A stretch of 64,000 nt of DNA, from contig NZ_CP150300.1 of the NCBI RefSeq assembly GCF_037991315.1, forward strand, positions 372,001 through 436,000. Direction: 5' to 3'. The position numbers and the translations under genes were made by a program. This document shows, one piece after another, positions 52,457 through 61,460 of the stretch. Each line of letters opens with the position of its first letter. Positions within the stretch are counted from its first letter, which is position 1. The notes below the pieces were generated by a model. That model did no database searches. It saw only the letters and a list, made by a program, of their open reading frames with translations, and had not been told where the DNA came from. The stretch is from Paenibacillus sp. FSL H8-0079. Lineage in GTDB: Bacteria; Bacillota; Bacilli; Paenibacillales; Paenibacillaceae.

Positions 52457-53326
52457 TTATCTGTTCGTATAAGCGGTAATCGTGGTCTGAAGAAAATCAG
52501 TAAAGTCGAAGGTATAGCCAAGTGGAGCATAGTTAGTTGGTTGAACAACTGTTTTGGAAGAAAGATTAGAGATTACACGTAAGTATCGAATCCCTTGTTT
52601 ATTATCAAATTCCCAAGAGTTTACAACTCCTTTCCATAACGTCCACCGATCCTCGTAATGTGCATTAGGACTGATATCTCTAGTGAAGTAACCATCAATA
52701 ATTATACTACCGTAAGCACCCGTGAGAGCTCCTATAATAATTCCTGCAGTTAAGGGGCCGCCCAATGCTGCGATAAAAAGAGAAACTCCAACGCCTATTG
52801 CCATACTTCTGGTAATGCTGACTTTCTTTTCTGATGTACGAGTAATTCCACCATCCTTAGTATACCCTTTTGCTGTTAACCCTGTAATAAAATGATCAGT
52901 ATATGAACTTTTATACGTATAACCTGCAGTGGAGAATGGAGTTATCAAGTCGGATGCAGGTTCTTCTGAAAAAATACTTGATCCCGTATCTTCTGTAATG
53001 TAGTCACTTGGTTTCAGAATCGTCGTTGTATATGTTTCATTGTTAAATGTAAGGCTATTCTGGGAAACGGCATTATATTGTTTGTGGACTAGAATATCAT
53101 TTTCCAGATCTGTTTTTGCAGAATGATCCAGTAAACCATTAATATATACTATAATCGTGCCGTCCTCTTCTTGAACTACTCTGGTCGTATTATCATTTTG
53201 ATCAATAAATGTAAATTCATTATCATTAGCTGAATTTGGTGTTTGTGGAGCTGCAGCTGCAGTTAAAACGGGTGTGAGTAACAAGACAACAGATAACATA
53301 AAAGATAATATAGTTTTATTTTTCAT
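52457..53326 (-). CDS. secreted protein with glycine-rich hydrophobic segment, possible bacteriocin
   Basis: 289 residues from ATG 53326 (TTGGAGG upstream). A signal peptide (MKNKTILSFMLSVVLLLTPV, cleavage near TAAAA) is followed by an acidic region (about 30-130), then a glycine/alanine-rich hydrophobic hairpin at about 172-212 ('MAIGVGVSLFIAALGGPLTA', 'GIIIGALTGAYGSIIIDG') and a C-terminal beta-rich part with a conserved-looking 'HYEDRWTLWKGVVNSWEFDNKQGIRYLRV'. The plan recalls geobacillin-26-like antimicrobial proteins, but I cannot confirm the family. A small membrane protein gene follows on the same transcript. Confidence 0.6.
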   Translation of the reverse strand: MKNKTILSFMLSVVLLLTPVLTAAAAPQTPNSANDNEFTFIDQNDNTTRVVQEEDGTIIVYINGLLDHSAKTDLENDILVHKQYNAVSQNSLTFNNETYTTTILKPSDYITEDTGSSIFSEEPASDLITPFSTAGYTYKSSYTDHFITGLTAKGYTKDGGITRTSEKKVSITRSMAIGVGVSLFIAALGGPLTAGIIIGALTGAYGSIIIDGYFTRDISPNAHYEDRWTLWKGVVNSWEFDNKQGIRYLRVISNLSSKTVVQPTNYAPLGYTFDFTDFLQTTITAYTNR

Positions 53327-53611
53327 ACTTGCCTCCAATTTCTATTTAATGTATATATTATCCATCTTAATTAGATCGATGTCCATCTGTTTGAGATAAA
53401 TAGGAATAAAGTTTCATAGTCATTTAACTAATGAATTAATACGAAATCTGTTTATATTGGTGGATATAGAATCACTTTATATTTTATAAAATCGGTTCTT
53501 AAGACCTGCATTTTAGTATCTTAAAATGTTGTTAGGAGAATGATAATGCAGAAAATGGGCACGTTATATAAAGGAACATCAACATGAACACGAAAAAGGG
53601 AGGACTCTACG

Positions 53612-53797
53612 ATGACACAGAACAATCAACCTCAGGACGAGGCGGAAATTCGCAACAAGCTGGATGAAGACGGGGATTCCTTGATGGAGAAAAAGAAAAT
53701 TTTAAGCGGAGTGGACATTGAGCCGCAGGCGGACGAATGGGCAGCGAAGCCATCACCCGTTGCTTTTAATGAAGGAAATGCTTCTTCGAAGAAATAA
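53612..53797 (+). CDS. 61-residue hydrophilic protein
   Basis: The product is acidic at first ('NQPQDEAEIRNKLDEDGDSLMEKKK') and lysine-ended, with no hydrophobic segment and likely little fixed structure. AGGGAGG precedes the ATG and a hairpin follows the stop, so it is probably a real single gene. It belongs to no family I recognise. Confidence 0.6.
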   Translation: MTQNNQPQDEAEIRNKLDEDGDSLMEKKKILSGVDIEPQADEWAAKPSPVAFNEGNASSKK

Positions 53798-53844
53798 ACA
53801 ACATGAGCATCATATGGACTTGATGAAATAAAATTAAATTTAGC

Positions 53845-53877
53845 GAAGCAGGTACCCTGATGGTATCTGCTTTTCGT
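53845..53877 (+). terminator. terminator after the 61-residue gene
   Basis: GCAGGTACC and GGTATCTGC around a 5-base loop, then TTTTCGTT. Confidence 0.65.
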
Positions 53878-53920
53878 TGTATAATAATGTAAAAATTTAT
53901 GTGACGAAAGAGTGATGGGG

Positions 53921-54409
53921 ATGAGTACGGGTACGATTAACATCAGAAAGGCTGAAATAAGGGACTACTCGGGCGTGTCATTGCTGATGGATGAGCTGCA
54001 CCAGATGCATGTCGAGGCGCGGCCGGATCTATACAGAGCGTTAGAGACCAGAATGGAGGAAAAGGAGTTCACCGAACTGCTGGAAACGGACAAGCGTTAC
54101 CTGTATGTTGCCGAGTCTTCGGAAACGGGCTTGATTCTGGGTTACGGGAGTGCGCAGTTAAGTATTATTCAAGATAACCCATTGACGGTGGATCGCAAGA
54201 TGCTGTACATCCATGAACTTGTAGTTGATACCAAGCATCGGGGTCAAGGGACAGGAAAGCTGTTAATTCAAGCTTTGATTGAACTTGGAAGAGAGCTTCA
54301 GGCAGACAGCTTGGAATTATCCGTGTCGACTTTTAACTCTGGCGCGCAGGCCTTCTATGAACAGATGGGTCTGGTCGTCCGTAGCAGCAGGATGGAGTAT
54401 ACCTTGTAA
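53921..54409 (+). CDS. GNAT N-acetyltransferase
   Basis: 162 residues with a standard GNAT fold: 'INIRKAEIRDYSGVSLLMDELHQMH' at the start, the acetyl-CoA loop HRGQGTG in 'ELVVDTKHRGQGTGKLLIQALIELG' and 'LSVSTFNSGAQAFYEQMGLVVRSSRMEYTL' at the end. It acetylates an amine of unknown identity. The start may be ATG 53921 or the GTG 9 bases before it. A phosphotransferase gene follows 55 bp on and may be co-transcribed. Confidence 0.85.
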   Translation: MSTGTINIRKAEIRDYSGVSLLMDELHQMHVEARPDLYRALETRMEEKEFTELLETDKRYLYVAESSETGLILGYGSAQLSIIQDNPLTVDRKMLYIHELVVDTKHRGQGTGKLLIQALIELGRELQADSLELSVSTFNSGAQAFYEQMGLVVRSSRMEYTL

Positions 54410-54464
54410 GGCGGGACCAGTAGAGTGGAAGGAACATTAGCATGGAGGGGAGGGTCACGAGGAT

Positions 54465-55727
54465 ATGGGAAGCATTAATAAAAAAGAACAACTGGGCGAG
54501 ACTAGCATTCTGCAATCTTCTGAGGATGTGGAATATCTTGTTCACAGTGTGCAAAAACTGTTGGAGGAGCCTGACGCAGTAATACAATCATGGGAAGTTG
54601 AACGCATTAATCTGGAGCTACTTAATTTCACCACATCAGGTATTTATCGAATACGTGGAACGGCTACCATAGTTGGAGCATCACTGTCATGGTCACTTAT
54701 TTTGAAATGCATTAAACCGGACTCAGCAGAGAAGGAAGATGTTACATACCATAACTATTGGAAAAGAGAAGCAGAGATATTCTCATCAGGGCTACTCGAT
54801 CATTTACCGGGGCGTATCATAGCTCCGCGTTGTTTCGCTATACAGGATAGACCGGACCACACCATTGGGTTGTGGATGGAAGATGTGTCTCGTCATTCGA
54901 GGTTTGATCATGTCTGGCATCTGGATGATTGGGGATGGATCGCCGAACGCCTTGGTGAATTTCACGGAGCTTATCTCACGGGAACTTCACTACCCCAACA
55001 AGAATGGATCTGTCCGTATTGGCTCAAATCTTGGGTTAGGGGGTGTCGTCAGTATGCCCCTTCAATCCAAGAGCCTAAATTGGAAAGTGGACATGGTGTT
55101 GATGGTACTAGAGCTGGAGAAAGGCATATTGGCATAGGAGATTCGCAGAGGAATGCCAGTGGGGGAAGTAAACAGGAGCAGGCCCATTCGATCTGGCAGT
55201 GGTTCAACCAATATAGCGAACAGATGGACAAGATTTTAATTACACTTGAACAATTGCCACGAGTTCTGTCACATCAGGATTTGGGTAAAGGCAATATATT
55301 TTTGCCATCAGAACGTCTGGACGATAGCGTACTTACTCTCATTGATTGGCAATTCATGAGTATTTCTGGCGTTGGTGAAGAATTAGGGAAGCTGTTTGGG
55401 GTTAACGCAAGTTTTGGGCATATTTCAGCAGAGGACATATCTGCAGTTAAAGAGGAAGTGTTCGATCGCTATGTAGACGGACTTCGGACAGCAGGGTGGA
55501 TGGGTGATGAAAGAGTTGCAAGGTATGGCTACTGTGTCGCAGTTGCAGCTCGAAGTATGTGGGAAGTTCCTGAGTGGTTGAAATGGGTCGAGCAGTCATG
55601 TACTGCTTCAGATATTAATGAGGAGCTTGATCAGAAAATAAGTACCCGTGCCCGGATTATAACTATTCAGAAAGAGATGTCATTCGAAGCAGCTGAGCTG
55701 GCTCATGCTTTATTTAATCAGGAATAA
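54465..55727 (+). CDS. APH-family phosphotransferase (kinase fold)
   Basis: 420 residues. The catalytic loop 'VLSHQDLGKGNIFLP' fits HxDxxxxN and 'LTLIDWQFMSISGVGEELGKL' is the metal-binding DW motif of aminoglycoside phosphotransferase/choline kinase-like enzymes. The N-lobe is divergent ('LELLNFTTSGIYRIRGTATIVG', 'SWSLILKCIKPD' with the ATP lysine). An acidic, glycine-rich insert sits at about 205-240. The family phosphorylates antibiotics, amino sugars or other hydroxyls; the substrate is unknown and resistance should not be assumed. GAGG lies just before the ATG. Confidence 0.78.
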   Translation: MGSINKKEQLGETSILQSSEDVEYLVHSVQKLLEEPDAVIQSWEVERINLELLNFTTSGIYRIRGTATIVGASLSWSLILKCIKPDSAEKEDVTYHNYWKREAEIFSSGLLDHLPGRIIAPRCFAIQDRPDHTIGLWMEDVSRHSRFDHVWHLDDWGWIAERLGEFHGAYLTGTSLPQQEWICPYWLKSWVRGCRQYAPSIQEPKLESGHGVDGTRAGERHIGIGDSQRNASGGSKQEQAHSIWQWFNQYSEQMDKILITLEQLPRVLSHQDLGKGNIFLPSERLDDSVLTLIDWQFMSISGVGEELGKLFGVNASFGHISAEDISAVKEEVFDRYVDGLRTAGWMGDERVARYGYCVAVAARSMWEVPEWLKWVEQSCTASDINEELDQKISTRARIITIQKEMSFEAAELAHALFNQE

Positions 55728-55761
55728 GCCAATCCATTTTCATCAAAATATCAGAATACTC

Positions 55762-55790
55762 TTGAATACCCCCATGGGGTATGTTAATCT
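55762..55790 (+). promoter_or_regulatory. csoR promoter with CsoR operator in the spacer
   Basis: TTGAAT (55762-55767) and TAATCT (55785-55790) are 17 bp apart, and ATACCCCCATGGGGTAT (55766-55782) fills the spacer. The 7-3-7 dyad ATACCCC-N3-GGGGTAT is the CsoR operator form; repression is lifted when CsoR binds Cu(I). Confidence 0.85.
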
Positions 55791-55819
55791 TAGAAAAGAA
55801 CGAAAGAAAAGGGGTGTTC

Positions 55820-56224
55820 ATGATGGATCATCAGAGCCATCCCGAGGAACCTTTGCAATCCTCCGTAACTGATTCAACAACTGAAGCTTCGGATATAGTT
55901 CAAGAAGCGGTATCTTGTCATACCGAAGGCAGTGACGGGAAGCATGTGCGTAAGAGTCACCATTCGCAGGAGATGAAGAGTAACCTGGTTTCTCGTTTGA
56001 ACCGTGTAGAAGGTCAGATTCGCGGGATCAAGGGATTGATCGAAAAGGATACGTACTGTGATGATGTGCTGACGCAGATTGCGGCGGCTCAGTCTGCTCT
56101 GAATTCGGTAGGTAAGCTTCTGCTTGAAGGTCATATGAAGAGCTGTATCGTTGAGCGCATTCAGGCTGGTGAACATGAGGTTGTGGATGAACTGCTGGTT
56201 ACAATGCGGAAGTTAATGAAGTAA
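55820..56224 (+). CDS. csoR: copper-sensing repressor CsoR
   Basis: 134 residues. The C-terminal ~85 form the all-helical CsoR/FrmR fold: 'LVSRLNRVEGQIRGIKGLIEKDTYCDDVLTQIAAAQSALNSVG' (about 57-99, range) with Cu(I) ligands Cys80, His105 and Cys109 ('GHMKSC'). The first ~50 residues are a histidine-containing extension without fixed fold, longer than in B. subtilis CsoR. ATG 55820 follows AAAGGGG. It represses its own promoter and probably copA, each with a perfect operator, and is released by Cu(I). Confidence 0.9.
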   Translation: MMDHQSHPEEPLQSSVTDSTTEASDIVQEAVSCHTEGSDGKHVRKSHHSQEMKSNLVSRLNRVEGQIRGIKGLIEKDTYCDDVLTQIAAAQSALNSVGKLLLEGHMKSCIVERIQAGEHEVVDELLVTMRKLMK

Positions 56225-56285
56225 GTTATATCAAATTTAACAAATCAAGTTATCATTTTTAATATACCCCAAGGAGGAATTTACA

Positions 56286-56486
56286 ATGTCTAATGTTACG
56301 TTGAGCGTTACAGGAATGTCTTGCAATCACTGTGTGAAGTCGGTTGAAGAAGCTGTGAAGAATGCTGGAGCGAGCGGTCAGGTGGATCTGGCAGCGGGAA
56401 CGGTAGCGGTGGAATATGATGAGCAGACGGTGAACGTGGATCAGATCAAGGCTGCGATTGAAGATCAGGGGTACGATGTAGTCTAA
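56286..56486 (+). CDS. copZ: copper chaperone CopZ
   Basis: 66 residues, one HMA domain with the Cu(I) site in 'VTGMSCNHCVKSVEEAV' (MxCxxC). It carries Cu(I) to the N-terminal domains of CopA or to CsoR. It starts 61 bp after csoR with AAGGAGG upstream; the bases ATACCCCAAGG just before the start resemble half a CsoR operator. A large hairpin separates it from copA. Confidence 0.92.
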   Translation: MSNVTLSVTGMSCNHCVKSVEEAVKNAGASGQVDLAAGTVAVEYDEQTVNVDQIKAAIEDQGYDVV

Positions 56487-56495
56487 CTGCATCAC

Positions 56496-56562
56496 AGGCT
56501 TAAACCTGGCTCATGGCGAAAAAAGAGGTCAAAGGCCTTTCCCACGAGCCAGGTTTAAGCCT
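56496..56562 (+). other. 17-bp perfect inverted repeat between copZ and copA
   Basis: AGGCTTAAACCTGGCTC (56496-56512) and its exact complement (56546-56562) enclose a 33-base loop. Only a weak T-tract follows, so it may be a poor terminator or an mRNA end protector. The copA promoter/operator begins 17 bp later. Confidence 0.75.
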
Positions 56563-56579
56563 AATTTTCTGTCTAATAT

Positions 56580-56596
56580 ATACCCCTAAGGGGTAT
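56580..56596 (+). promoter_or_regulatory. CsoR operator before copA
   Basis: ATACCCC-TAA-GGGGTAT is a perfect 7-3-7 dyad, the same half-sites as before csoR, 46 bp ahead of the copA start. copA therefore has its own copper-induced promoter. Confidence 0.88.
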
Positions 56597-56642
56597 GTTG
56601 ATGCAATATACAATAAATTGAATCGATATGAAAGGAGCTGAC

Positions 56643-59183
56643 ATGATGGATAACTCAACGAGTAAACCAACGGATAGATCATCTGAACCCACACCAATGC
56701 CAACTATGGCAGACGCACCAGGACTAAAGACAACACTGCACATCACGGGTATGACGTGTGCTGCATGTTCCACGCGAGTGGAGAAGGGCTTGTCCCGCAT
56801 GGAAGGGGTACATCAGGCCAATGTGAACCTTGCCATCGAACAGGCAACCGTATCTTATGATCCGAAGACAACCAACGTGAATGCGTTGCGGGATAAAGTA
56901 GAGGCGCTTGGCTACGGTACGGTGTCCGAATCGGTTGATCTGAACATCACGGGTATGACGTGTGCTGCTTGTTCTGCCCGGATCGAAAAAGGTCTTTCCC
57001 GACTGCCGGGGGTATCTCAGGCGAATGTGAATCTGGCGCTGGAAACAGGGCATATCGAATATGCCGCTGGCGCACTCAAACCTTCGGATATTACCGCCAA
57101 GATCAAGCAGATGGGCTACGGTGCTGAACTGCAATTGACGCAAGAAGAGACCAAATCGGTTCGTGAACGTGAGCTGCAACGCAAAAAGTGGAAATGGATG
57201 ATATCTGCTTTGTTATCGATTCCGTTGCTGTGGGCAATGGTCGGGCATTTCTCGTTCACATCCGGAATCTATGTCCCAGAGCTGTTCATGAACCCTTGGT
57301 TCCAGCTGCTACTGGCCACGCCAGTACAGTTCGTGATTGGGTGGCAGTTCTATGTGGGGGCATACAAAGCACTGCGCAACCGCAGCGCCAATATGGACGT
57401 TCTCGTCGCACTGGGTACCAGCGCAGCGTTTTTCTACAGTCTGTATCTGACGCTATCCAGTGGGTACTTACCTTCTACAACCATGGATCATGGGGCAATG
57501 GGAACGAGCACAGCCGCCATGCCTTCGGTAGAACTTTATTATGAGACAAGTGCAATTCTAATTACGTTAATTTTACTGGGAAAATGGTTCGAGGCTGTAG
57601 CGAAAGGTCGCTCTTCACAGGCAATTAAAAGCTTGATTGAACTGGCTCCACGTGAAGCTCGTGTCATTCGTGATGGACAGGAAGTTGTGGTTCCTGCCGC
57701 ATATGTTGCAGTGGGTGATCTGGTCCTGGTGAAGCCGGGGGACAGCATCCCGGTGGATGGTATCGTTGAAGAGGGGCAGTCCTCTGTGGATGAATCCATG
57801 CTAAGCGGAGAGAGCCTTCCCGTGGATAAAAAACCGGGAGATGCCGTTACAGGTGCTACGCTAAACAAAAACGGGGTATTACGACTGCGTGCGACCCGAG
57901 TGGGATCGGACACGGCTTTGTCCCAGATTATCAAAGTAGTCGAGCAAGCTCAGGGTTCCAAAGCACCGATCCAGCGGATTGCTGATGTCATATCAGGTAT
58001 ATTTGTTCCGATTGTCGTGGGTATTGCTGCGCTGACATTCCTGATCTGGTATCTGTTCGCAAGTCCGGGTGACTTCGCCGGTTCCCTTGAAAAAGCGATT
58101 GCTGTGCTCGTCATTGCTTGTCCATGTGCACTGGGGCTGGCAACGCCGACCTCCGTCATGGCTGGATCAGGACGTGCGGCTGAATATGGCATTCTGTTCA
58201 AAGGCGGTGAACATCTGGAGTCGGCACAACAGATTCAGACTGTGGTGCTCGACAAAACAGGTACAGTAACTCAAGGTAAACCGGTGCTTACGGATGTCGT
58301 CACGGCTCCGAATTGGACGGAATCCGATCTGCTTGAGCGAGTAGGAGCGGCCGAACAGAGTTCCGAGCACCCGCTGGCAGAGGCGATTGTTGCAGGTATC
58401 CGTGCCAAGGGTCTGGAGCTGACCCCAACAGAGAAGTTCGAGAACATACCGGGATATGGCGTGCGAGCTTCATTAAACGGGCAGGAAATTCTGGTGGGTA
58501 CGCGGCGGTTACTTGCGGATGCACAGGTGAATGTCTCCGAGGAAACCGTTCAGCAGATGAACCATCTGGAGGAGCAGGGACGTACAGCGATGCTGGTTGC
58601 AGTAGACGGTCAGTGGGCAGGCATCGTCGCTGTGGCTGACACCATCAAGGATACCTCTCGCGAAGCCATCGGTCGTCTTCAGGCGATGGGAATCGATGTC
58701 ATCATGATCACAGGAGACAATGAGCGCACAGCTCGCGCTGTGGCAGAACAGGCAGGCATCGGTAAAGTACTGGCTGAGGTTTTGCCGGAAGGCAAAGCTG
58801 TGGAAGTGAAGAAACTTCAGGAGAGTGGTCTGAAAGTCGCGATGGTAGGTGACGGCATTAATGATGCTCCGGCACTCGCTACAGCGGATATTGGAATGGC
58901 CATCGGAACAGGAACGGATGTAGCGATGGAAGCGGCGGATATTACCTTGATGCGCGGGGATCTGAACAGCATTGCAGATGCGATTGAGATGAGCCGGCGC
59001 ACGATGGGTAACATCAAACAAAACCTGTTCTGGGCACTCGGTTACAACGTTATTGGTATTCCTATTGCGGCAGTTGGCTTCTTGGCTCCATGGCTGGCAG
59101 GGGCGGCGATGGCATTCAGCTCCGTGTCGGTTGTCCTGAATGCGCTGCGTCTGCAACGCATGAAGTTGAAGAGAACTGACTGA
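56643..59183 (+). CDS. copA: Cu(I)-exporting P1B-type ATPase CopA
   Basis: 846 residues. Two N-terminal HMA domains (each with GMTCAACS, at about 35 and 105), eight membrane helices, the intramembrane metal site '[11 protein letters not shown]', actuator '[11 protein letters not shown]', phosphorylation site '[16 protein letters not shown]', the SEHPLAEAI histidine-proline motif and the hinge '[18 protein letters not shown]'. It pumps Cu(I) out of the cell with ATP. A His/Met-containing loop ('[15 protein letters not shown]') lies between helices 3 and 4. ATG 56643 follows AAAGGAG; the ATG at 56628 lies before that site. Confidence 0.95.
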   Translation: MMDNSTSKPTDRSSEPTPMPTMADAPGLKTTLHITGMTCAACSTRVEKGLSRMEGVHQANVNLAIEQATVSYDPKTTNVNALRDKVEALGYGTVSESVDLNITGMTCAACSARIEKGLSRLPGVSQANVNLALETGHIEYAAGALKPSDITAKIKQMGYGAELQLTQEETKSVRERELQRKKWKWMISALLSIPLLWAMVGHFSFTSGIYVPELFMNPWFQLLLATPVQFVIGWQFYVGAYKALRNRSANMDVLVALGTSAAFFYSLYLTLSSGYLPSTTMDHGAMGTSTAAMPSVELYYETSAILITLILLGKWFEAVAKGRSSQAIKSLIELAPREARVIRDGQEVVVPAAYVAVGDLVLVKPGDSIPVDGIVEEGQSSVDESMLSGESLPVDKKPGDAVTGATLNKNGVLRLRATRVGSDTALSQIIKVVEQAQGSKAPIQRIADVISGIFVPIVVGIAALTFLIWYLFASPGDFAGSLEKAIAVLVIACPCALGLATPTSVMAGSGRAAEYGILFKGGEHLESAQQIQTVVLDKTGTVTQGKPVLTDVVTAPNWTESDLLERVGAAEQSSEHPLAEAIVAGIRAKGLELTPTEKFENIPGYGVRASLNGQEILVGTRRLLADAQVNVSEETVQQMNHLEEQGRTAMLVAVDGQWAGIVAVADTIKDTSREAIGRLQAMGIDVIMITGDNERTARAVAEQAGIGKVLAEVLPEGKAVEVKKLQESGLKVAMVGDGINDAPALATADIGMAIGTGTDVAMEAADITLMRGDLNSIADAIEMSRRTMGNIKQNLFWALGYNVIGIPIAAVGFLAPWLAGAAMAFSSVSVVLNALRLQRMKLKRTD

Positions 59184-59242
59184 CCGACCTTTTTTTGGAG
59201 ATATATTCAACGCCTCATTGTAATAAAGAGTGGATATACAAA

Positions 59243-59275
59243 TGCGCGGTTCGCTGCGGCGGACCGTGTTTTTTG
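59243..59275 (+). terminator. terminator after copA
   Basis: CGCGGTTCGC/GGCGGACCGTG stem with TTTTTT. 59276-59433 shows no gene; TTACGC and GCGTAA at about 59308 and 59355 are loosely inverted. Confidence 0.7.
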
Positions 59276-59433
59276 TTGAGAAAAATACAGTTAAGTGGCC
59301 AGGAAATTACGCACTGTACGCTAGACTATAAGTTATTTCCTTCGGGAAAAGGATAGCGTAATGACCTTTTTTGAAAATGGATCAATTGTATTCATGAATG
59401 AAGCTTGTGTTTTCTGAATTTTTCAAAAATCAG

Positions 59434-59498
59434 TTGACATTATGGACATATTCACATAAAATTTAAACGATCGTTTGATTCAAACAACTGTTTAAATC
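59434..59498 (+). promoter_or_regulatory. consensus promoter with two TetR-type operators
   Basis: TTGACA (59434-59439), 17 bp, TAAAAT (59457-59462). The perfect palindrome AAACGATCGTTT (59465-59476) covers the expected start site, and a second imperfect dyad of the form AAAC-N-GTTT follows at 59477-59498. They are the likely sites of the TetR protein encoded at 60861. Confidence 0.75.
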
Positions 59499-59534
59499 AA
59501 ATTAGAACTAATTGAGTAATGGAGGACACCTTTT

Positions 59535-60695
59535 ATGTTACAGGCTTTACGTACATTGTTTAAAAAACCGCCAGTGATTGTAGGGATCGTAACAGCACTT
59601 ATGTTCCAAGTGATCTTTAGCGTGATCTGGATGACCGCATATTCTGGAGTAAATGACCGTACGAAAGAATTGACGGTTGCGATTGTGAACGAGGACGGCG
59701 AAATGTCCAAAGGAATCGTGGATTCACTCGCAGGAACACTGCCTTTCCACACCGTATCCAATCTGAGTGCGGCTGAAGCGTTGGATCAGCTGAATCATCA
59801 CAAAGTACACATGGTGCTGGCTATCCCGGCTGGATTTAACGAATTGCTTCAGACGGCTGGCTCAACCGCCGAGATTAAATACACCATTAATGAAGCAAAT
59901 CCGGTTACGATTAAAAGCATGATGCAAGGTGTATCACAAAGTGTGACAAACACGATTAACAAACAAGCTACAGCACAAGGCGTACAGACGGTGTTGACCG
60001 CTTCAGGTGCACCTGCGGATCAGGCAGCTGAAGCCGCTACGAACCTGACTACCCGAGTGGAAGGAACGACAACATCCATCAACCCGGTTAACGGGATGAA
60101 TAATCAGATGGTACCAATGATGATGGTACTGGCTTCGTATGTAGGAGCCATGATCATGGGGATGAATCTCCAGACAGCGATGGGCATGTTGTCCTCTACC
60201 TATTCCCGCTTGACTTTGTTTGGCGCAAGAGTAGTTATTAACGTGGGTTCTGCATTGGTCGTTTCCTTGCTGGGATCATCATTGATCATGGCATTGGGCG
60301 GACAGATTGAACAAGGATTCGTCGCATTCTGGTTGTTCCAGGCGCTCTTCCTGTGCACGTTCATGTTCTTCTCCCAGTTCTTCCTGATCTGCTTCGGACC
60401 GGCAGGAAGTCTGTTCAACATCATCTCACTGTCATTGCAACTGGTATCCTCCGGTGCAATGGTACCGCGTGAATTGCTGAACAGCTTCTATAGCGGCATC
60501 GGGCAGTACCTGCCTGCAACATACGCCGTTCAGGGTATTCTGAGCGTGCAGTTGGGAGGCCCAGGAGTTCAGTCTGCTGCGGGCTCTATCGTGATTGTAT
60601 TGTTGGTTGCAGTTGCTTTGTCACTGGTCGTGACATTGTTGAAAAAACAACGCATGCCAGCTGGGGCACCAAGCCCGGCTCAAGCGAACAACTAA
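59535..60695 (+). CDS. YhgE/Pip-like ABC-2 type membrane protein
   Basis: 386 residues. One N-terminal helix (about 12-35), an extracytoplasmic domain of ~150 residues ('LTVAIVNEDGEMSKGIVDSL', 'VHMVLAIPAGFNELLQT'), and five or six C-terminal helices from about 195 on, ending with lysine. This is the layout of ABC-2 membrane exporters and YhgE/Pip proteins, used for drugs, phage entry or surface molecules. GGAGG lies 9 bases before the ATG. A TetR gene follows on the same strand, and the promoter has TetR-type dyads, so it is a repressed, inducible efflux gene by inference. Confidence 0.8.
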   Translation: MLQALRTLFKKPPVIVGIVTALMFQVIFSVIWMTAYSGVNDRTKELTVAIVNEDGEMSKGIVDSLAGTLPFHTVSNLSAAEALDQLNHHKVHMVLAIPAGFNELLQTAGSTAEIKYTINEANPVTIKSMMQGVSQSVTNTINKQATAQGVQTVLTASGAPADQAAEAATNLTTRVEGTTTSINPVNGMNNQMVPMMMVLASYVGAMIMGMNLQTAMGMLSSTYSRLTLFGARVVINVGSALVVSLLGSSLIMALGGQIEQGFVAFWLFQALFLCTFMFFSQFFLICFGPAGSLFNIISLSLQLVSSGAMVPRELLNSFYSGIGQYLPATYAVQGILSVQLGGPGVQSAAGSIVIVLLVAVALSLVVTLLKKQRMPAGAPSPAQANN

Positions 60696-60741
60696 TACAG
60701 CAGATGTATAAGATGCATATCTTTGCTTTATAGGATAGGAC

Positions 60742-60773
60742 AAGCACCCCGATGATTTTCATCGGGGTGCTTG
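60742..60773 (+). terminator. hairpin after the membrane protein gene
   Basis: AAGCACCCCGATGA-TTT-TCATCGGGGTGCTT is a perfect 14-bp stem; the T-tract is short, so read-through into tetR is possible. Confidence 0.7.
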
Positions 60774-60860
60774 GTGTAATATAATAGACAGATAGATTAC
60801 CTGACTACAGCTCTTGAGCTGGAGCGAATGAAATGAACGGACAAGAGGGAGCGGGACGGA

Positions 60861-61460
60861 ATGACGGAACCGGAGTTGGATATCAAAACGAGGATACTGC
60901 TTGCAGCCAAGAAGCTTTTTGCACAGCAGGGGTATGACGGGACGAGTGTTCGTCAAATCTGTGATGAGGCGGGTGCGAATGTGTCGCTGGTCTCATACCA
61001 TTTTGGCGGAAAAGAAAAGGTGTTCGAAGCATTATTTGAGCATTTCTTCCCGGATCACATGATGAATTCGCTGGCTGAAGAGTCCATGTCCTCGCCTGTG
61101 GAAGGTATCCGACGAATTATTGGTGAAGTTGTGAAGTTCACGATGACGGATCGGGAGATGAGCGATATTGTGCAGCTTGAAATTACGCTGCGTACACATC
61201 GCACAGCTACCGTATTTCGTTTTCTGGACCCTGTCTGGACCCGAGTGAGAGAACTGCTGCAAGAAGGAAAAGACCAGGGGTTGTTCCAGATCGAGTCGGT
61301 ATCTTATGCAATGCTTCAGGTTATGGGTGTGGCTTTGGCGCACAAACGGGCCAAGAATTCACGATTTGGCTTTGATTATCAAGATATGAATACAGACGAG
61401 CTCGCTGAGCAGACGATTGAGTTCGTACTTCGAGGATTGGGAGTGAACAGCCATGAATGA
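60861..61460 (+). CDS. TetR-family regulator
   Basis: 199 residues. HTH: 'ILLAAKKLFAQQGYDGTSVRQICDEAGANVSLVSYHFGGKEKVFEALF' (about 11-58, range). The C-terminal domain belongs to the CerR/YttP-like group of TetR proteins. GAGGGAGCGGGACGGA precedes the ATG. Its last 8 nt overlap the nitroreductase gene, so the two are translated together. It is the likely repressor of the upstream exporter through the AAACGATCGTTT sites. Confidence 0.88.
   Translation: MTEPELDIKTRILLAAKKLFAQQGYDGTSVRQICDEAGANVSLVSYHFGGKEKVFEALFEHFFPDHMMNSLAEESMSSPVEGIRRIIGEVVKFTMTDREMSDIVQLEITLRTHRTATVFRFLDPVWTRVRELLQEGKDQGLFQIESVSYAMLQVMGVALAHKRAKNSRFGFDYQDMNTDELAEQTIEFVLRGLGVNSHE

Noticed and set aside
54465..55727. Antibiotic resistance kinase
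   Set aside because: The fold is shared with many non-resistance kinases; the N-lobe is divergent and nothing points to an antibiotic substrate.
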